In this document: one piece after another, positions 1 to 7,614 of the stretch
Layout: every line of letters starts with the position of its first letter
Numbering within the stretch: position 1 is the stretch's first letter
Origin: JAPLNB01 sp964451955
Lineage (GTDB): Bacteria; Planctomycetota; Phycisphaerae; Tepidisphaerales; Tepidisphaeraceae
Assembly: GCA_964451955.1 (NCBI GenBank)
Contig: CAYVKG010000032.1
Span: 1-43,625, forward strand
Direction of reading: 5' to 3'
DNA length: 43,625 bases
The notes under the pieces: model-generated
The model's database searches: none
The model's input: only the letters and a program-made list of their open reading frames with translations
Told to the model about the DNA's origin: nothing
Position numbers and translations under genes: made by a program

Positions 1-317
1 GATGAGCCGTTGCCGACCGAACCACCGAAGATGTGGGTAATTGAAAGGTTGGCCGGTACACCCAGTTCCCGGGCCAGACCCTCTGCCGCCAACGACACGG
101 CGCTGTCCGATCGAGAGTGCTTGGGAGATGTCGCCGGAGGCCGCGGCATGCACGGTCTTGGTTGTGGTCTTCCATGGCGCGGGTTGCTGCCGAGGTTGGC
201 GTCGTCGGCCTTGAGTGTGGCTACCGAATGGCGAACCGCTCGGATTGGCCATACAGGCGCGAGAAGCACCTCGCCCAAGGCGAGCAGGTGGCGAAAGAAC
301 TGGCGGTTCCGGTTCAT
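1..317 (-). CDS. Unrecognised partial reading frame at left edge
   Basis: An ATG at 317-315 overlaps the TGA of the LamG-like gene (316-314) in the ATGA arrangement typical of translational coupling. The frame stays open to the window edge, giving about 105 residues. It begins MNRNRQFFRHLLAL and its last visible part (LAAEGLARELGVPANLSI) looks protein-like. The middle stretch, about 165-230, is rich in Pro and Arg with low-GC third codon positions, while another minus-strand frame looks more coding there. This could be a frameshifted or decayed gene, or a chance open frame. No family was recognised. The coupling to the operon upstream is the main support. Confidence 0.35.
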   Translation of the reverse strand, partial: MNRNRQFFRHLLALGEVLLAPVWPIRAVRHSVATLKADDANLGSNPRHGRPQPRPCMPRPPATSPKHSRSDSAVSLAAEGLARELGVPANLSITHIFGGSVGNGS

Positions 318-1627
318 TTCGACGTCAGCGATGATTCGGGGCGCAGGGCGGCCAGTCGCTGCAGTTCCTCGGCGGTCAGGGCCCGGTTGAATACCGCCAC
401 ACCGCCGATCCAGCCGGTAAAGCCGACCCCGCGCGAGCTGTGGATAACGCGGCCGATGGTAAAAGGGCCCCCGGTTCCGTCGTTCGGCGGCGTGTAAATG
501 TCATGGGGAAACCACCAGGGATTCAGGCGCAAGGCGACAAGGTCGCGCGCGGTTTCGATGAAGTTTCCGCCGGCGTGTCTTTGGAGGGTGACCCTGATTC
601 TTGTGTAGCGGTATTCACGAAGTTCAGTGCGTATGGCGGCGGTATCAGTCAGAACTTTACGGGCGATCGGCTTGTCCTCAGGCGGGTTGTAGTACTGGTC
701 TTTGGGAAACAAAGCATCTTCGTCGGGTTCCTTGACGGAGGTGCGGGCATAATGGCCCTGGAGGTAAGCGTTGTAGGCGGAGGAGATTAACTTGTCGTCC
801 TTGGGGTTTTCGAGCCAGCGGTCACCGGCGATGCCGTTGAGCCAGCCGGTGATTTCATTCCTCTCGTTGTCAAAGGTCATGGCAAAGCACTGCCAGGCGG
901 CATCCAATACCTCGGCGGGGGAATCGGCGGGTACCGCCGGCGATCGGGCTGCGGAATTGCATTTGTGCAGAGCGTACCGGTTCAGGAATGAACCGGTGCC
1001 ATTTTCCGAGATATGGCCGCAGGCGCTGCCTTCGACGTTGAGGCCGGCAAAGAGCGCGTATTGGCGCTGTCCGCGCTCGAGCCGACGGAGGTTCGTAGTG
1101 CTCGCCTGTTTCAGGTCCGTTCCCTCATGCCAGATGCCCGCCAGCGCGTGGTTGCCGCGTTCGCGAATGGCCCAGACCACCACGCTCACGGACTTTCCCG
1201 GTCCTCTAATGTCCAGCGGCGAGCCGTGCAGCCGCGCGCGAGGCACTTGAAGCAACGGGCGGAAATTCGGGTCGGTCTCGTTGTCAATGCGGATGGCGTC
1301 GCCAAATGGCCCGCGACCAAGCAAGGGGAAGTCTGCATAACTGGCCTCGCGTCCCTGGCCCCAGTAGTCGCGAATATAATTCGTGGCATCCAGTGGGAAA
1401 TCACTCGTCGCTCCCCGCGGCGTATGCGCGGTGAAACGCCGCTCGCCATCCTGTTCGCGCTTCACGAAGTCCCAGAAAGCAACGCAGCCGGGGATCCTCA
1501 TGACGGCGGAAGCACGTCTACCAACAGCTGTGACATCTCCGGATGATTCGGCGGCGTTTGCCGAGCCTAATAACACCAGTTGAAGCGCGATCAGGATGAG
1601 CAGACGATGGGTTGAATGGCCTTTCAT
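314..1627 (-). CDS. Secreted LamG / concanavalin A-like domain protein
   Basis: 437 residues. I start at the ATG at 1627, which has GGGAG nine bases upstream and opens directly onto a signal peptide (MKGHSTHRLLILIALQLVLL, then a cut near ANA-AES). The longer open frame to 1810 overlaps the previous gene and lacks a signal peptide. The C-terminal part has the LamG/jelly-roll ending GWIGGVAVFNRALTAEELQR, as in planctomycete exported lectin-like domains that bind glycans. It follows the DUF4832-type gene by 17 bases and is the third gene of a minus-strand operon for secreted glycan-related proteins. No catalytic motif was recognised, so binding is the safer prediction. The long N-terminal half is of unknown fold. 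Confidence 0.8.
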   Translation of the reverse strand: MKGHSTHRLLILIALQLVLLGSANAAESSGDVTAVGRRASAVMRIPGCVAFWDFVKREQDGERRFTAHTPRGATSDFPLDATNYIRDYWGQGREASYADFPLLGRGPFGDAIRIDNETDPNFRPLLQVPRARLHGSPLDIRGPGKSVSVVVWAIRERGNHALAGIWHEGTDLKQASTTNLRRLERGQRQYALFAGLNVEGSACGHISENGTGSFLNRYALHKCNSAARSPAVPADSPAEVLDAAWQCFAMTFDNERNEITGWLNGIAGDRWLENPKDDKLISSAYNAYLQGHYARTSVKEPDEDALFPKDQYYNPPEDKPIARKVLTDTAAIRTELREYRYTRIRVTLQRHAGGNFIETARDLVALRLNPWWFPHDIYTPPNDGTGGPFTIGRVIHSSRGVGFTGWIGGVAVFNRALTAEELQRLAALRPESSLTSK

Positions 1628-1644
1628 GGTGGACATCTCCCGTT

Positions 1645-3024
1645 TCACGGGAGGCGGAATTTGCCCAAGGTCAGCCAGCCTGGGCGATGCTGGTCCTGGC
1701 TTTGATTCGCAAAGCGGAGGGGGCTTCCTTTTGGTAGCGGATTGGCAACCCGCAGGAGCAGATGATAAGTGCCCGGGGCTAGAGCACGGACTGAACCCGC
1801 AAAGCGCCAAGGCGCAGCCGCCTCACCGGGAATGACGGCCGAAAGTCGCCAGTCGGTCTTCCACGTGATGGCAGGCTCGTTCGCCTCGCTCAGGGCCGCC
1901 AGTTCTACCGGCCAGTCATAATAGAACGGCGCGACGCCGGTGTTCGTGACAAGCAGCGAGACGGCAAGATGGCCGTCGGCCGTCCCGATTTCGGCGCGGG
2001 CAACATGCAGTTCGTAGCCCATTCGCTGGACTGCTCGAATGGCCCGCTCGCGCGCCGCGCCCTTGATCTGACCCCGAAAGGCGCCCTCGTTGCAGAGCCA
2101 AGACGCGTGCGTCACCTCCAGGCAACGGTCAAACTCCTGTCCCTTGGGTGCACTCGAAGGTTCATCAAAGAGGCTCTTCCATACTTCCGGACGGACCTCG
2201 CCCCCGATCGGTTGCGTTCGCCATTTGTGCAGGGCATCAGCTGCGCGCAGGCGGGTTTCAAAGAACCATTCGTCGCCTTTCTTGCCCGTATGCACCGTGG
2301 CCCACGCGAATGAGTCGTCGTGGTAGCCGATGGGCCTCCGCTCATTCCCCGCATAAACAGGATCGTCTGGGCCGGCAGGGTAGCGCGCGACAAGTCGGGT
2401 TCTCTTGAAAGCGGCCTCGTACGCGTCCATGACCTGGCGCTGCACGGTCTTGGACGCGAACCATTTCTGGTTCGGATGATTGTGCCACTCTCCCCACGTT
2501 CCGAGCAGGCCGAGCCCCACGAAACCCAGTCGCGGGTCGCCGTCATAGCGGCGGCCGAACGCGTGGATGAAGCTCGTGAGCGCGGCCCGCAGGCGCGGAT
2601 CCTCGTAATCAGGCGTCTGGTCAACCGCAGGCGGAAAAGGCTGCGTATTGGTGTTGGTCCAGGTCCGCATCTTCAATCCCGCGTCAATCAGGTACTGTGG
2701 CACGCCGGTCTTTTTGCCGGGCCATTCCAGATAGAATCGGGCGTAAAACTGGTGCCCGCGCGAGGCGGCGGCGGCGAGTCTTGCTTCAAAGGGCGCCCAA
2801 TCGAAATCCGTCGGACCCTTCATCACGTCGGATAGCCTGGTGTAATCCCATTCCAGACTGTGCGGGAAGGTTGCATCCGCTCGCAGATACGGCACAAACC
2901 CTTTGAGCGGGTTGGTTGGCGGCGCGGGGGCGTACGCAAGGTCGACAGCCTCGCCGCCTTTGGATGTGCTCGCCAGCCACAATACCGGCAGACCCACCAG
3001 CAAAGTGAGCAGAACGCATCTCAT
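1645..3024 (-). CDS. Secreted DUF4832/DUF4874-type TIM-barrel protein
   Basis: 459 residues with an N-terminal signal peptide (about residues 1-24). The opening NPLKGFVPY (38-46), a barrel-type segment GLGLLGTWGEWHNHP (170-184) and a C-terminal beta-sandwich (about 350-459, with VTNTGVAPFYYDWPVELA) fit the DUF4832/DUF4874 family. These are glycosidase-like proteins of unknown substrate that are common in Bacteroidota and Planctomycetota. Its ATG overlaps the TGA of the upstream gene (ATGA at 3024-3021), so the two are almost certainly co-translated. The E179 region could hold a catalytic acid, but this is inferred from the fold only. It probably acts on plant or algal polysaccharide outside the cytoplasm. 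Confidence 0.8.
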   Translation of the reverse strand: MRCVLLTLLVGLPVLWLASTSKGGEAVDLAYAPAPPTNPLKGFVPYLRADATFPHSLEWDYTRLSDVMKGPTDFDWAPFEARLAAAASRGHQFYARFYLEWPGKKTGVPQYLIDAGLKMRTWTNTNTQPFPPAVDQTPDYEDPRLRAALTSFIHAFGRRYDGDPRLGFVGLGLLGTWGEWHNHPNQKWFASKTVQRQVMDAYEAAFKRTRLVARYPAGPDDPVYAGNERRPIGYHDDSFAWATVHTGKKGDEWFFETRLRAADALHKWRTQPIGGEVRPEVWKSLFDEPSSAPKGQEFDRCLEVTHASWLCNEGAFRGQIKGAARERAIRAVQRMGYELHVARAEIGTADGHLAVSLLVTNTGVAPFYYDWPVELAALSEANEPAITWKTDWRLSAVIPGEAAAPWRFAGSVRALAPGTYHLLLRVANPLPKGSPLRFANQSQDQHRPGWLTLGKFRLP

Positions 3025-6000
3025 GGTCGCACTCCAATCACGGCTCTCCGATAAGCAACCAGCGCCGGCGTGCCGCGATCCTGGACTTCGAGAATGACGT
3101 GGATGGTGGCGGGCTTCTTTACCGCCGGCGCGACGAGAGTGGTGGTCAATCCGTTGTTGGCGGTTAAAGCCACTTCTTTCGGGAAGTCTTGGCCTTTGGC
3201 GTCGCGCAAGCTGCTAGTTTCGGGGTAGATCCACCAGCGAACTTCGAACGCATCGTCGTCGGGATCGCGTGTGCCTTGCGCAGAAAGAGTCACGGCGTCC
3301 CCGGGCTTTGCGGCGATTTCCAGCACCCGCCTCGTGGCGTCGCCATTGAGGACAGCCATGGGATTATGATTGGCCTTTTTGAACTCGTCGGCCACGCACC
3401 AATCCATGCGAGCCGCGAAATCGTGTTGGAAATGCTCCCGCCATCGCCAGATGGTCGCCATATCGGAGCACTGTGTCTGGCCATTATCCGCGGTCACGGT
3501 GTCGCGGCTGTCCTGGTTGTTGGTCCAGATGGGGCGGGTTTCGCCGTAAGGCTGGTACAGGTCATAGCGCCCCCCCCAGCCGCCGTATGCCGGGCTGGCG
3601 TGCCAACCCAGGCCGTTGTTGATCAGGCCAAGGAAGGAGGGCGTGTCGCCCTCCATGATGTATTCGAGTCGCGGGTAGAGCGCGCCGAGCGGGCCGTGGT
3701 TCCTGATGATGTTCTCTTCCAGCCACGGGTTGTCCACGAGGTGGAACTTATGCCGAGGTCCGTTCCTGTAATGCCGGTCGCCGCTGATACCGGTCCAGGT
3801 TGCGCGCCAGTACTCCTTCCAGTCCGTGGTGCTTGGGCTGACGATATAGAACAAGTCCGGGAATTCGCGCCGCAGCCACTGGCCGGCGTCGTCCTGGTCC
3901 GAGATGCCGTACACGCGGAGTTTGGCAACTAGCGAGTTCATTGCTGTTGGTGATCGCTGCCGGCGCGCATCCCACAAGGCCTGCGCCAGCGTGTTGGCCC
4001 CGCCCCAGACAGCCACCCAGAGCGGGCGCTCGTCGGCCCGGTCGGCGGCGGCCAGCAACCTTTGCGAGCCGGCGGTGGTCTTTCCTTCGCCCACGGCAGC
4101 CATGCCGTAGGCAGGCTGGCCGGCGGCGGTGACGGCGCGGAGCGATTCGGCGGGCGGAAACCCCGGCGCGTGTTTGAGCAGGTTTTGGCGTGCCTGCGCG
4201 TAGGCGTCAAGCTGGCGCTGGATGAGGTCTACGCGCGTGCCCTGACGCAACCATGTGCTCGTGGTGGCAACCAAGCCCTCGAAATCAAACTCGTTGGCGT
4301 AGACCAGCAAGCGGACCATGGACTCTTCATCATCCGGCTCATTGGAAATGTCGGTGAGCACGAAGAGGCGTGGCTTGGGATCAGGCAGCCAGCGCGTTTG
4401 CGAAACGGGCTCACTCTCCAGATAGAACTCGAGGTCCCGGTAGGTATCCACGTCGGGAAAGCCGTCGGCGGTAGGGGAGAGCGCAAAGCGATCCGGCCTT
4501 CGGTCAAAGAGCGATTTGGTATGCAGGCGGGCCAATTGCCTGGCATCCTGCGGAGGCTCCGCCCCGGGGGGCGTCGTGGTCGGGGAGACTGCCGGCACCG
4601 CCGCCGCGAGCGTCCCCTCGCCGCAAGTGAGGGGGCTTGAGAAAAGCGGACCACAGTCGGGCTCCCTGATCCCCGTGGTCGTTGATTCTCTCTTCTTGTC
4701 CGTTCGCAACACCAGCACCCAGTCCTGGAATCCATCCGCGGTTTTGCCGGGGGGTGTGAACTCCTGCCGACCGCTGTTCCGCAAAGGTCGGGGTGCCGCC
4801 GCGCTCCATGCGCCGGCGCTCGGATCAAACCATCGCGCCCGCACCGGGCCGCCGAACTTGCCCAGGTCCACCGTCACGCGGTTGCCCTGCGGCAGATAGG
4901 CCGCCAGGCAATCGCCCTGGGGCGCGAACGCGGCCGTCACGTAGTCGAAGCCCTTGGCATGCTTCTCGTCCTTGCTCGCCGCTCCGTCGAACGTGCCATA
5001 GCCGGCGACAAGCCATTCGTGCTTTGCGTCCGGCGCCAGGCGATGCCACGGCAAGACGCGGAACAGACTGGCCAGATGTGCCATGTCGCGCGAGCCGGGC
5101 TGGTCCATCGCCGCTTGCCAGCCCGGGTCCATGCGGTAGATGGGGAAATTGCCCAGTGCATGACCGCATGCGCCGCTGAAACAGGCCCAATACGCCTGGC
5201 GGCGGATGACTTGGGCGGTTGCGTTGCGCATGTTCTCGTACGCGGATTCAAGCAGGATGAAGGGTCGCACGGGTTGACGTTGCCAGTCCGCCATCGCCGC
5301 GGCATAAACGTGGAACTGCGGCCGCCCGACGCTGGTGATGTCCGGCGAGTAGGAATATGTGCAGTTCACGTCGAGCCACCGCTCCTCGCCGTATTCCTCC
5401 GCCGCGGAGCGCGGCGAACCGGGATGAGCGGTCATGAGCTGATGGGGCGCGAATTCGCGGATGCCCTCGGCAACCGCGCGAACGTGCGGCCGCCACTCTC
5501 CCGGGTCTTTATCGCCGCCGAGAATCCACATCACATTCAGATGCTGCATGAACCGCCGCCCGATGACGCGACCCAGGTCGCGGCATTTCTCGACCCCGTT
5601 GCTCTTCATGATGTGCCGCCACCCGTCTTCCGTGCACCCCAACCAGATCGGCGCGATGCTCACCAGCAGTCCGCGTTCTGCGGCCCGGGAGACGATCTCC
5701 TCGGCATGATCAAGAAAGCGGCTGTTGACCGTGGCCAGGTCGTTAAGGTCGTGCAGCGGAAACTCGCCATCGGGATTCGCATACGTTGCCTCAAACGCAA
5801 AGAGGTGAACCTGGAGCGCGGTGAATCCTTTGGCCTGGCGGTCGGTCAGATATTGGTCCACCTCGGCCAAGGTGGGCCGATAGAACAGCAACCACGGCGT
5901 GTCGGCGTGGTAAAGGAACGGCACGCCGCGTTGGTCAACCAGATGGCGGCGATTCTCGCTGATCTTGACGGGGAAACTGGGCTTTGGGCCGGCGGCATGG

Positions 6001-6083
6001 GCAACCACTCCACAAGCCGCCAAGGCGACGGCAACGAAGCAAGAAGCGACCACTTGATGCCGTTTCATCATTGAAGAGGGCAT
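3021..6083 (-). CDS. Secreted DUF4038 (apiosidase-like) + DUF1593/Sde182-type fusion
   Basis: 1020 residues. The ATG at 6083 has GGAG five bases upstream and leads into a signal peptide ending near VAHA-AGP (residues 28-33). Residues about 38-350 form a DUF4038 apiosidase-like TIM barrel (FLYHADTPWLLFY at 57-69; ILLESAYEN with a candidate acidic residue at 277-285). It is followed by the collagen-binding-like C-terminal domain usual for that family (about 380-460). After a low-complexity linker (465-530) comes a second enzyme-like region starting PRLFVLTDISNEPDDEESM (571-589). This matches the DUF1593/Sde182 nucleoside-hydrolase-like family and includes its Ig-like C-terminus. The two families are normally separate proteins. 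The gene heads a minus-strand operon and overlaps the next gene by ATGA. Reaction and substrate cannot be stated from sequence. Confidence 0.8.
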   Translation of the reverse strand: MPSSMMKRHQVVASCFVAVALAACGVVAHAAGPKPSFPVKISENRRHLVDQRGVPFLYHADTPWLLFYRPTLAEVDQYLTDRQAKGFTALQVHLFAFEATYANPDGEFPLHDLNDLATVNSRFLDHAEEIVSRAAERGLLVSIAPIWLGCTEDGWRHIMKSNGVEKCRDLGRVIGRRFMQHLNVMWILGGDKDPGEWRPHVRAVAEGIREFAPHQLMTAHPGSPRSAAEEYGEERWLDVNCTYSYSPDITSVGRPQFHVYAAAMADWQRQPVRPFILLESAYENMRNATAQVIRRQAYWACFSGACGHALGNFPIYRMDPGWQAAMDQPGSRDMAHLASLFRVLPWHRLAPDAKHEWLVAGYGTFDGAASKDEKHAKGFDYVTAAFAPQGDCLAAYLPQGNRVTVDLGKFGGPVRARWFDPSAGAWSAAAPRPLRNSGRQEFTPPGKTADGFQDWVLVLRTDKKRESTTTGIREPDCGPLFSSPLTCGEGTLAAAVPAVSPTTTPPGAEPPQDARQLARLHTKSLFDRRPDRFALSPTADGFPDVDTYRDLEFYLESEPVSQTRWLPDPKPRLFVLTDISNEPDDEESMVRLLVYANEFDFEGLVATTSTWLRQGTRVDLIQRQLDAYAQARQNLLKHAPGFPPAESLRAVTAAGQPAYGMAAVGEGKTTAGSQRLLAAADRADERPLWVAVWGGANTLAQALWDARRQRSPTAMNSLVAKLRVYGISDQDDAGQWLRREFPDLFYIVSPSTTDWKEYWRATWTGISGDRHYRNGPRHKFHLVDNPWLEENIIRNHGPLGALYPRLEYIMEGDTPSFLGLINNGLGWHASPAYGGWGGRYDLYQPYGETRPIWTNNQDSRDTVTADNGQTQCSDMATIWRWREHFQHDFAARMDWCVADEFKKANHNPMAVLNGDATRRVLEIAAKPGDAVTLSAQGTRDPDDDAFEVRWWIYPETSSLRDAKGQDFPKEVALTANNGLTTTLVAPAVKKPATIHVILEVQDRGTPALVAYRRAVIGVRP
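4614..4634. repeat. Small inverted repeat in the fusion linker
   Basis: CCCCTC (4614-4619) and GAGGGG (4629-4634) form a six-base-pair stem with a nine-base loop. It lies inside the coding sequence and encodes part of the linker (SSPLTCGEGTL, residues 482-492) between the DUF4038 and DUF1593 halves. It resembles the short palindromic elements that leave an SPL.GEG-like peptide when they lie in coding DNA. No second copy was found in this window. Confidence 0.4.
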
Positions 6084-6448
6084 TCGTTCTCCATTCAGTG
6101 TTCTCAAGGCGCGATTCCATTGGTTTCTTGTGCGGTGGTCAAGCAACCAAGCCTCCGCTCTCGTGACGGGTCAATCACTCCCTGTTCAGTCGCCGGATCC
6201 CCAGTCTAACCGCTTGCGAGTGTGGCCAAAAGCGAAATTGGCCGCCTGCGGCTACGCTGATCTCACGATCCGTCGAGCATGGTGAGTCCTCGGCGAGGAT
6301 TGCCCGCGATCTGCCCGCTTGCCCTTGACCTCAACCCCAATCGGAACCGAATTCTCCGACCATCGCTGAAATATACTGGAGCCAGCGACGACAGACCCAT
6401 TATGGCCGGTGTTCGGCCGGAACGAGAGTCATACAACGGAGAGCCGTC
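6084..6448. other. Divergent intergenic region
   Basis: 365 bases between the secreted-enzyme operon (leftward) and the kinase/sigma operon (rightward). No convincing coding frame was seen. It must hold promoters for both. An ECF-like promoter candidate facing right is listed separately. A Shine-Dalgarno-like GGAGAG precedes the rightward gene. Confidence 0.6.
6343..6370 (+). promoter_or_regulatory. Candidate ECF-sigma promoter for the kinase/sigma operon
   Basis: GGAACC at 6343-6348, 16 bases, then GCTGAA at 6365-6370. GGAAC is the classic -35 core of many ECF sigma factors, and a (T)CTGA-like -10 at this spacing is known for the RpoE type. The operon downstream ends in an ECF sigma gene, so autoregulation is plausible. 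The match is short and could be chance. Confidence 0.3.
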
Positions 6449-7297
6449 ATGATTATCAGAACTGTGAAATGGGTCGTGCTGGGCGGGGTTGGATTGGCGT
6501 TAGCAGGCGGCGTGATATTCGGGACGGACCTGCCGAGCTATATTCGGTCGTCGGCGAAATCGGTGCGCAGCGCGGTGAAGGACAATGTGCCGATGGAATT
6601 TGAACTGGCACGCGCCAGGGACCTCTTGAACGACATTATCCCCGAAATGCAGGCGAACATCCGGCTCATCGCGCAGCAGGAAGTGGAAATCGCCAACCTG
6701 AGGCAGGATATCGCCCAGAGCCAGAAGTCGTTGGCCGAAGAGCAGATGCGCGTCGGGAAGCTGCGAGATTGTCTGGCAACCTCACAGGTCAGTTTCACGT
6801 TCGGAAACGTGAAGTTCACCCGCGAAGATCTGAAAGAAGAGCTGGCGCGGAAGTTTGATCACTACAAGGAAGCTGAGGTGATTCTGACGGGAAAGCAGCG
6901 GCTCCTGCAAAACCGTGAGCGGGCACTGGCCGCCGGGATGCAGGCAATCGAGCGCACGCGGGCGCAGAAGGCCCTGTTGGAGAGCAAGATCGAGGCGTTG
7001 CAGGGTCAGTACCGGCTGGTTCAGGCGGCTTCGGTGGGCTCGAAAGTGGCGGTCGACAACAGCAAGCTGGCGCAGACCGAAAAGGTGATTGCGCAGATCA
7101 AGAAGCAGCTTGACGTGGCCGAGCGGGTGCTGGCGCACGAAGCGCGGTTTACCGAGTCCATCCCGGTGGACGGAATCAATGAGAAGGACCTCATGATGGC
7201 AGTGGACGAGCATTTCAATACATCCAAGACCGCCAAGGCCGAAACGGCGGAGGAGACGGGCCCGGTGTCCCAGGCATCCTCGTCGAGCGGCAAGTAG
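6449..7297 (+). CDS. Coiled-coil membrane-anchored protein
   Basis: 282 residues. A single N-terminal membrane segment (about residues 5-25, VKWVVLGGVGLALAGGVIFG) is followed by a long, charged, heptad-rich region (about 45-245) predicted as coiled coil, then a disordered Ser/Glu-rich tail. The middle carries FGNVKFTREDLKEEL (about 118-132), which breaks the coil. GGAGAG precedes the ATG by five bases. It is the first gene of the plus-strand operon with the kinase and ECF sigma factor and may be a membrane scaffold or sensor for that module. The layout resembles PspA-like or other planctomycete coiled-coil proteins, but no named family was identified. Confidence 0.75.
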   Translation: MIIRTVKWVVLGGVGLALAGGVIFGTDLPSYIRSSAKSVRSAVKDNVPMEFELARARDLLNDIIPEMQANIRLIAQQEVEIANLRQDIAQSQKSLAEEQMRVGKLRDCLATSQVSFTFGNVKFTREDLKEELARKFDHYKEAEVILTGKQRLLQNRERALAAGMQAIERTRAQKALLESKIEALQGQYRLVQAASVGSKVAVDNSKLAQTEKVIAQIKKQLDVAERVLAHEARFTESIPVDGINEKDLMMAVDEHFNTSKTAKAETAEETGPVSQASSSSGK

Positions 7298-7357
7298 GGT
7301 GACGACTCGCGGCAAGCCGATCAAATGGTGGCAGAGCGTCATTACAGAAGGTGCGGT

Positions 7358-7570
7358 ATGGCCCCCAGCAACAACACAACCCGAAGTCTCGCGAGCAAAG
7401 TGCCGGAGAACGCCCAGGCCGGAATCGACCGGCTGCGGGCGCGAATGGTTCGGGACCTGGAGCTTTACCTGAGTTATGCGTTGGAGCGGATGGGCGGGCA
7501 TCGCGTAATTGAGGTAAAGCGCCGGGACTGGGGATGCGGGGTTTGCTCGGCTGGCCGACGGTGCGCGTGA
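7358..7570 (+). CDS. Possible small protein in kinase operon
   Basis: 70 residues from the ATG at 7358, which has AAGG a few bases upstream; an in-frame ATG at 7325 is an alternative. One helix-like stretch (AGIDRLRARMVRDLELYLSY) is followed by a Cys-containing basic tail. It fills the otherwise empty 300 bases between the coiled-coil gene and the FHA-like gene on the operon strand. No family is known to me. It could equally be a chance frame in GC-rich DNA. Confidence 0.35.
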   Translation: MAPSNNTTRSLASKVPENAQAGIDRLRARMVRDLELYLSYALERMGGHRVIEVKRRDWGCGVCSAGRRCA

Positions 7571-7614
7571 GGGTATAGTGGTCTGTCTCGGGCCGATCAT
7601 TCGGAGTGATTACC

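Noticed and set aside
4959..6074. 371-residue plus-strand frame across the DUF4038 gene
   Set aside because: Antisense to a well-supported enzyme; no motif or Shine-Dalgarno.
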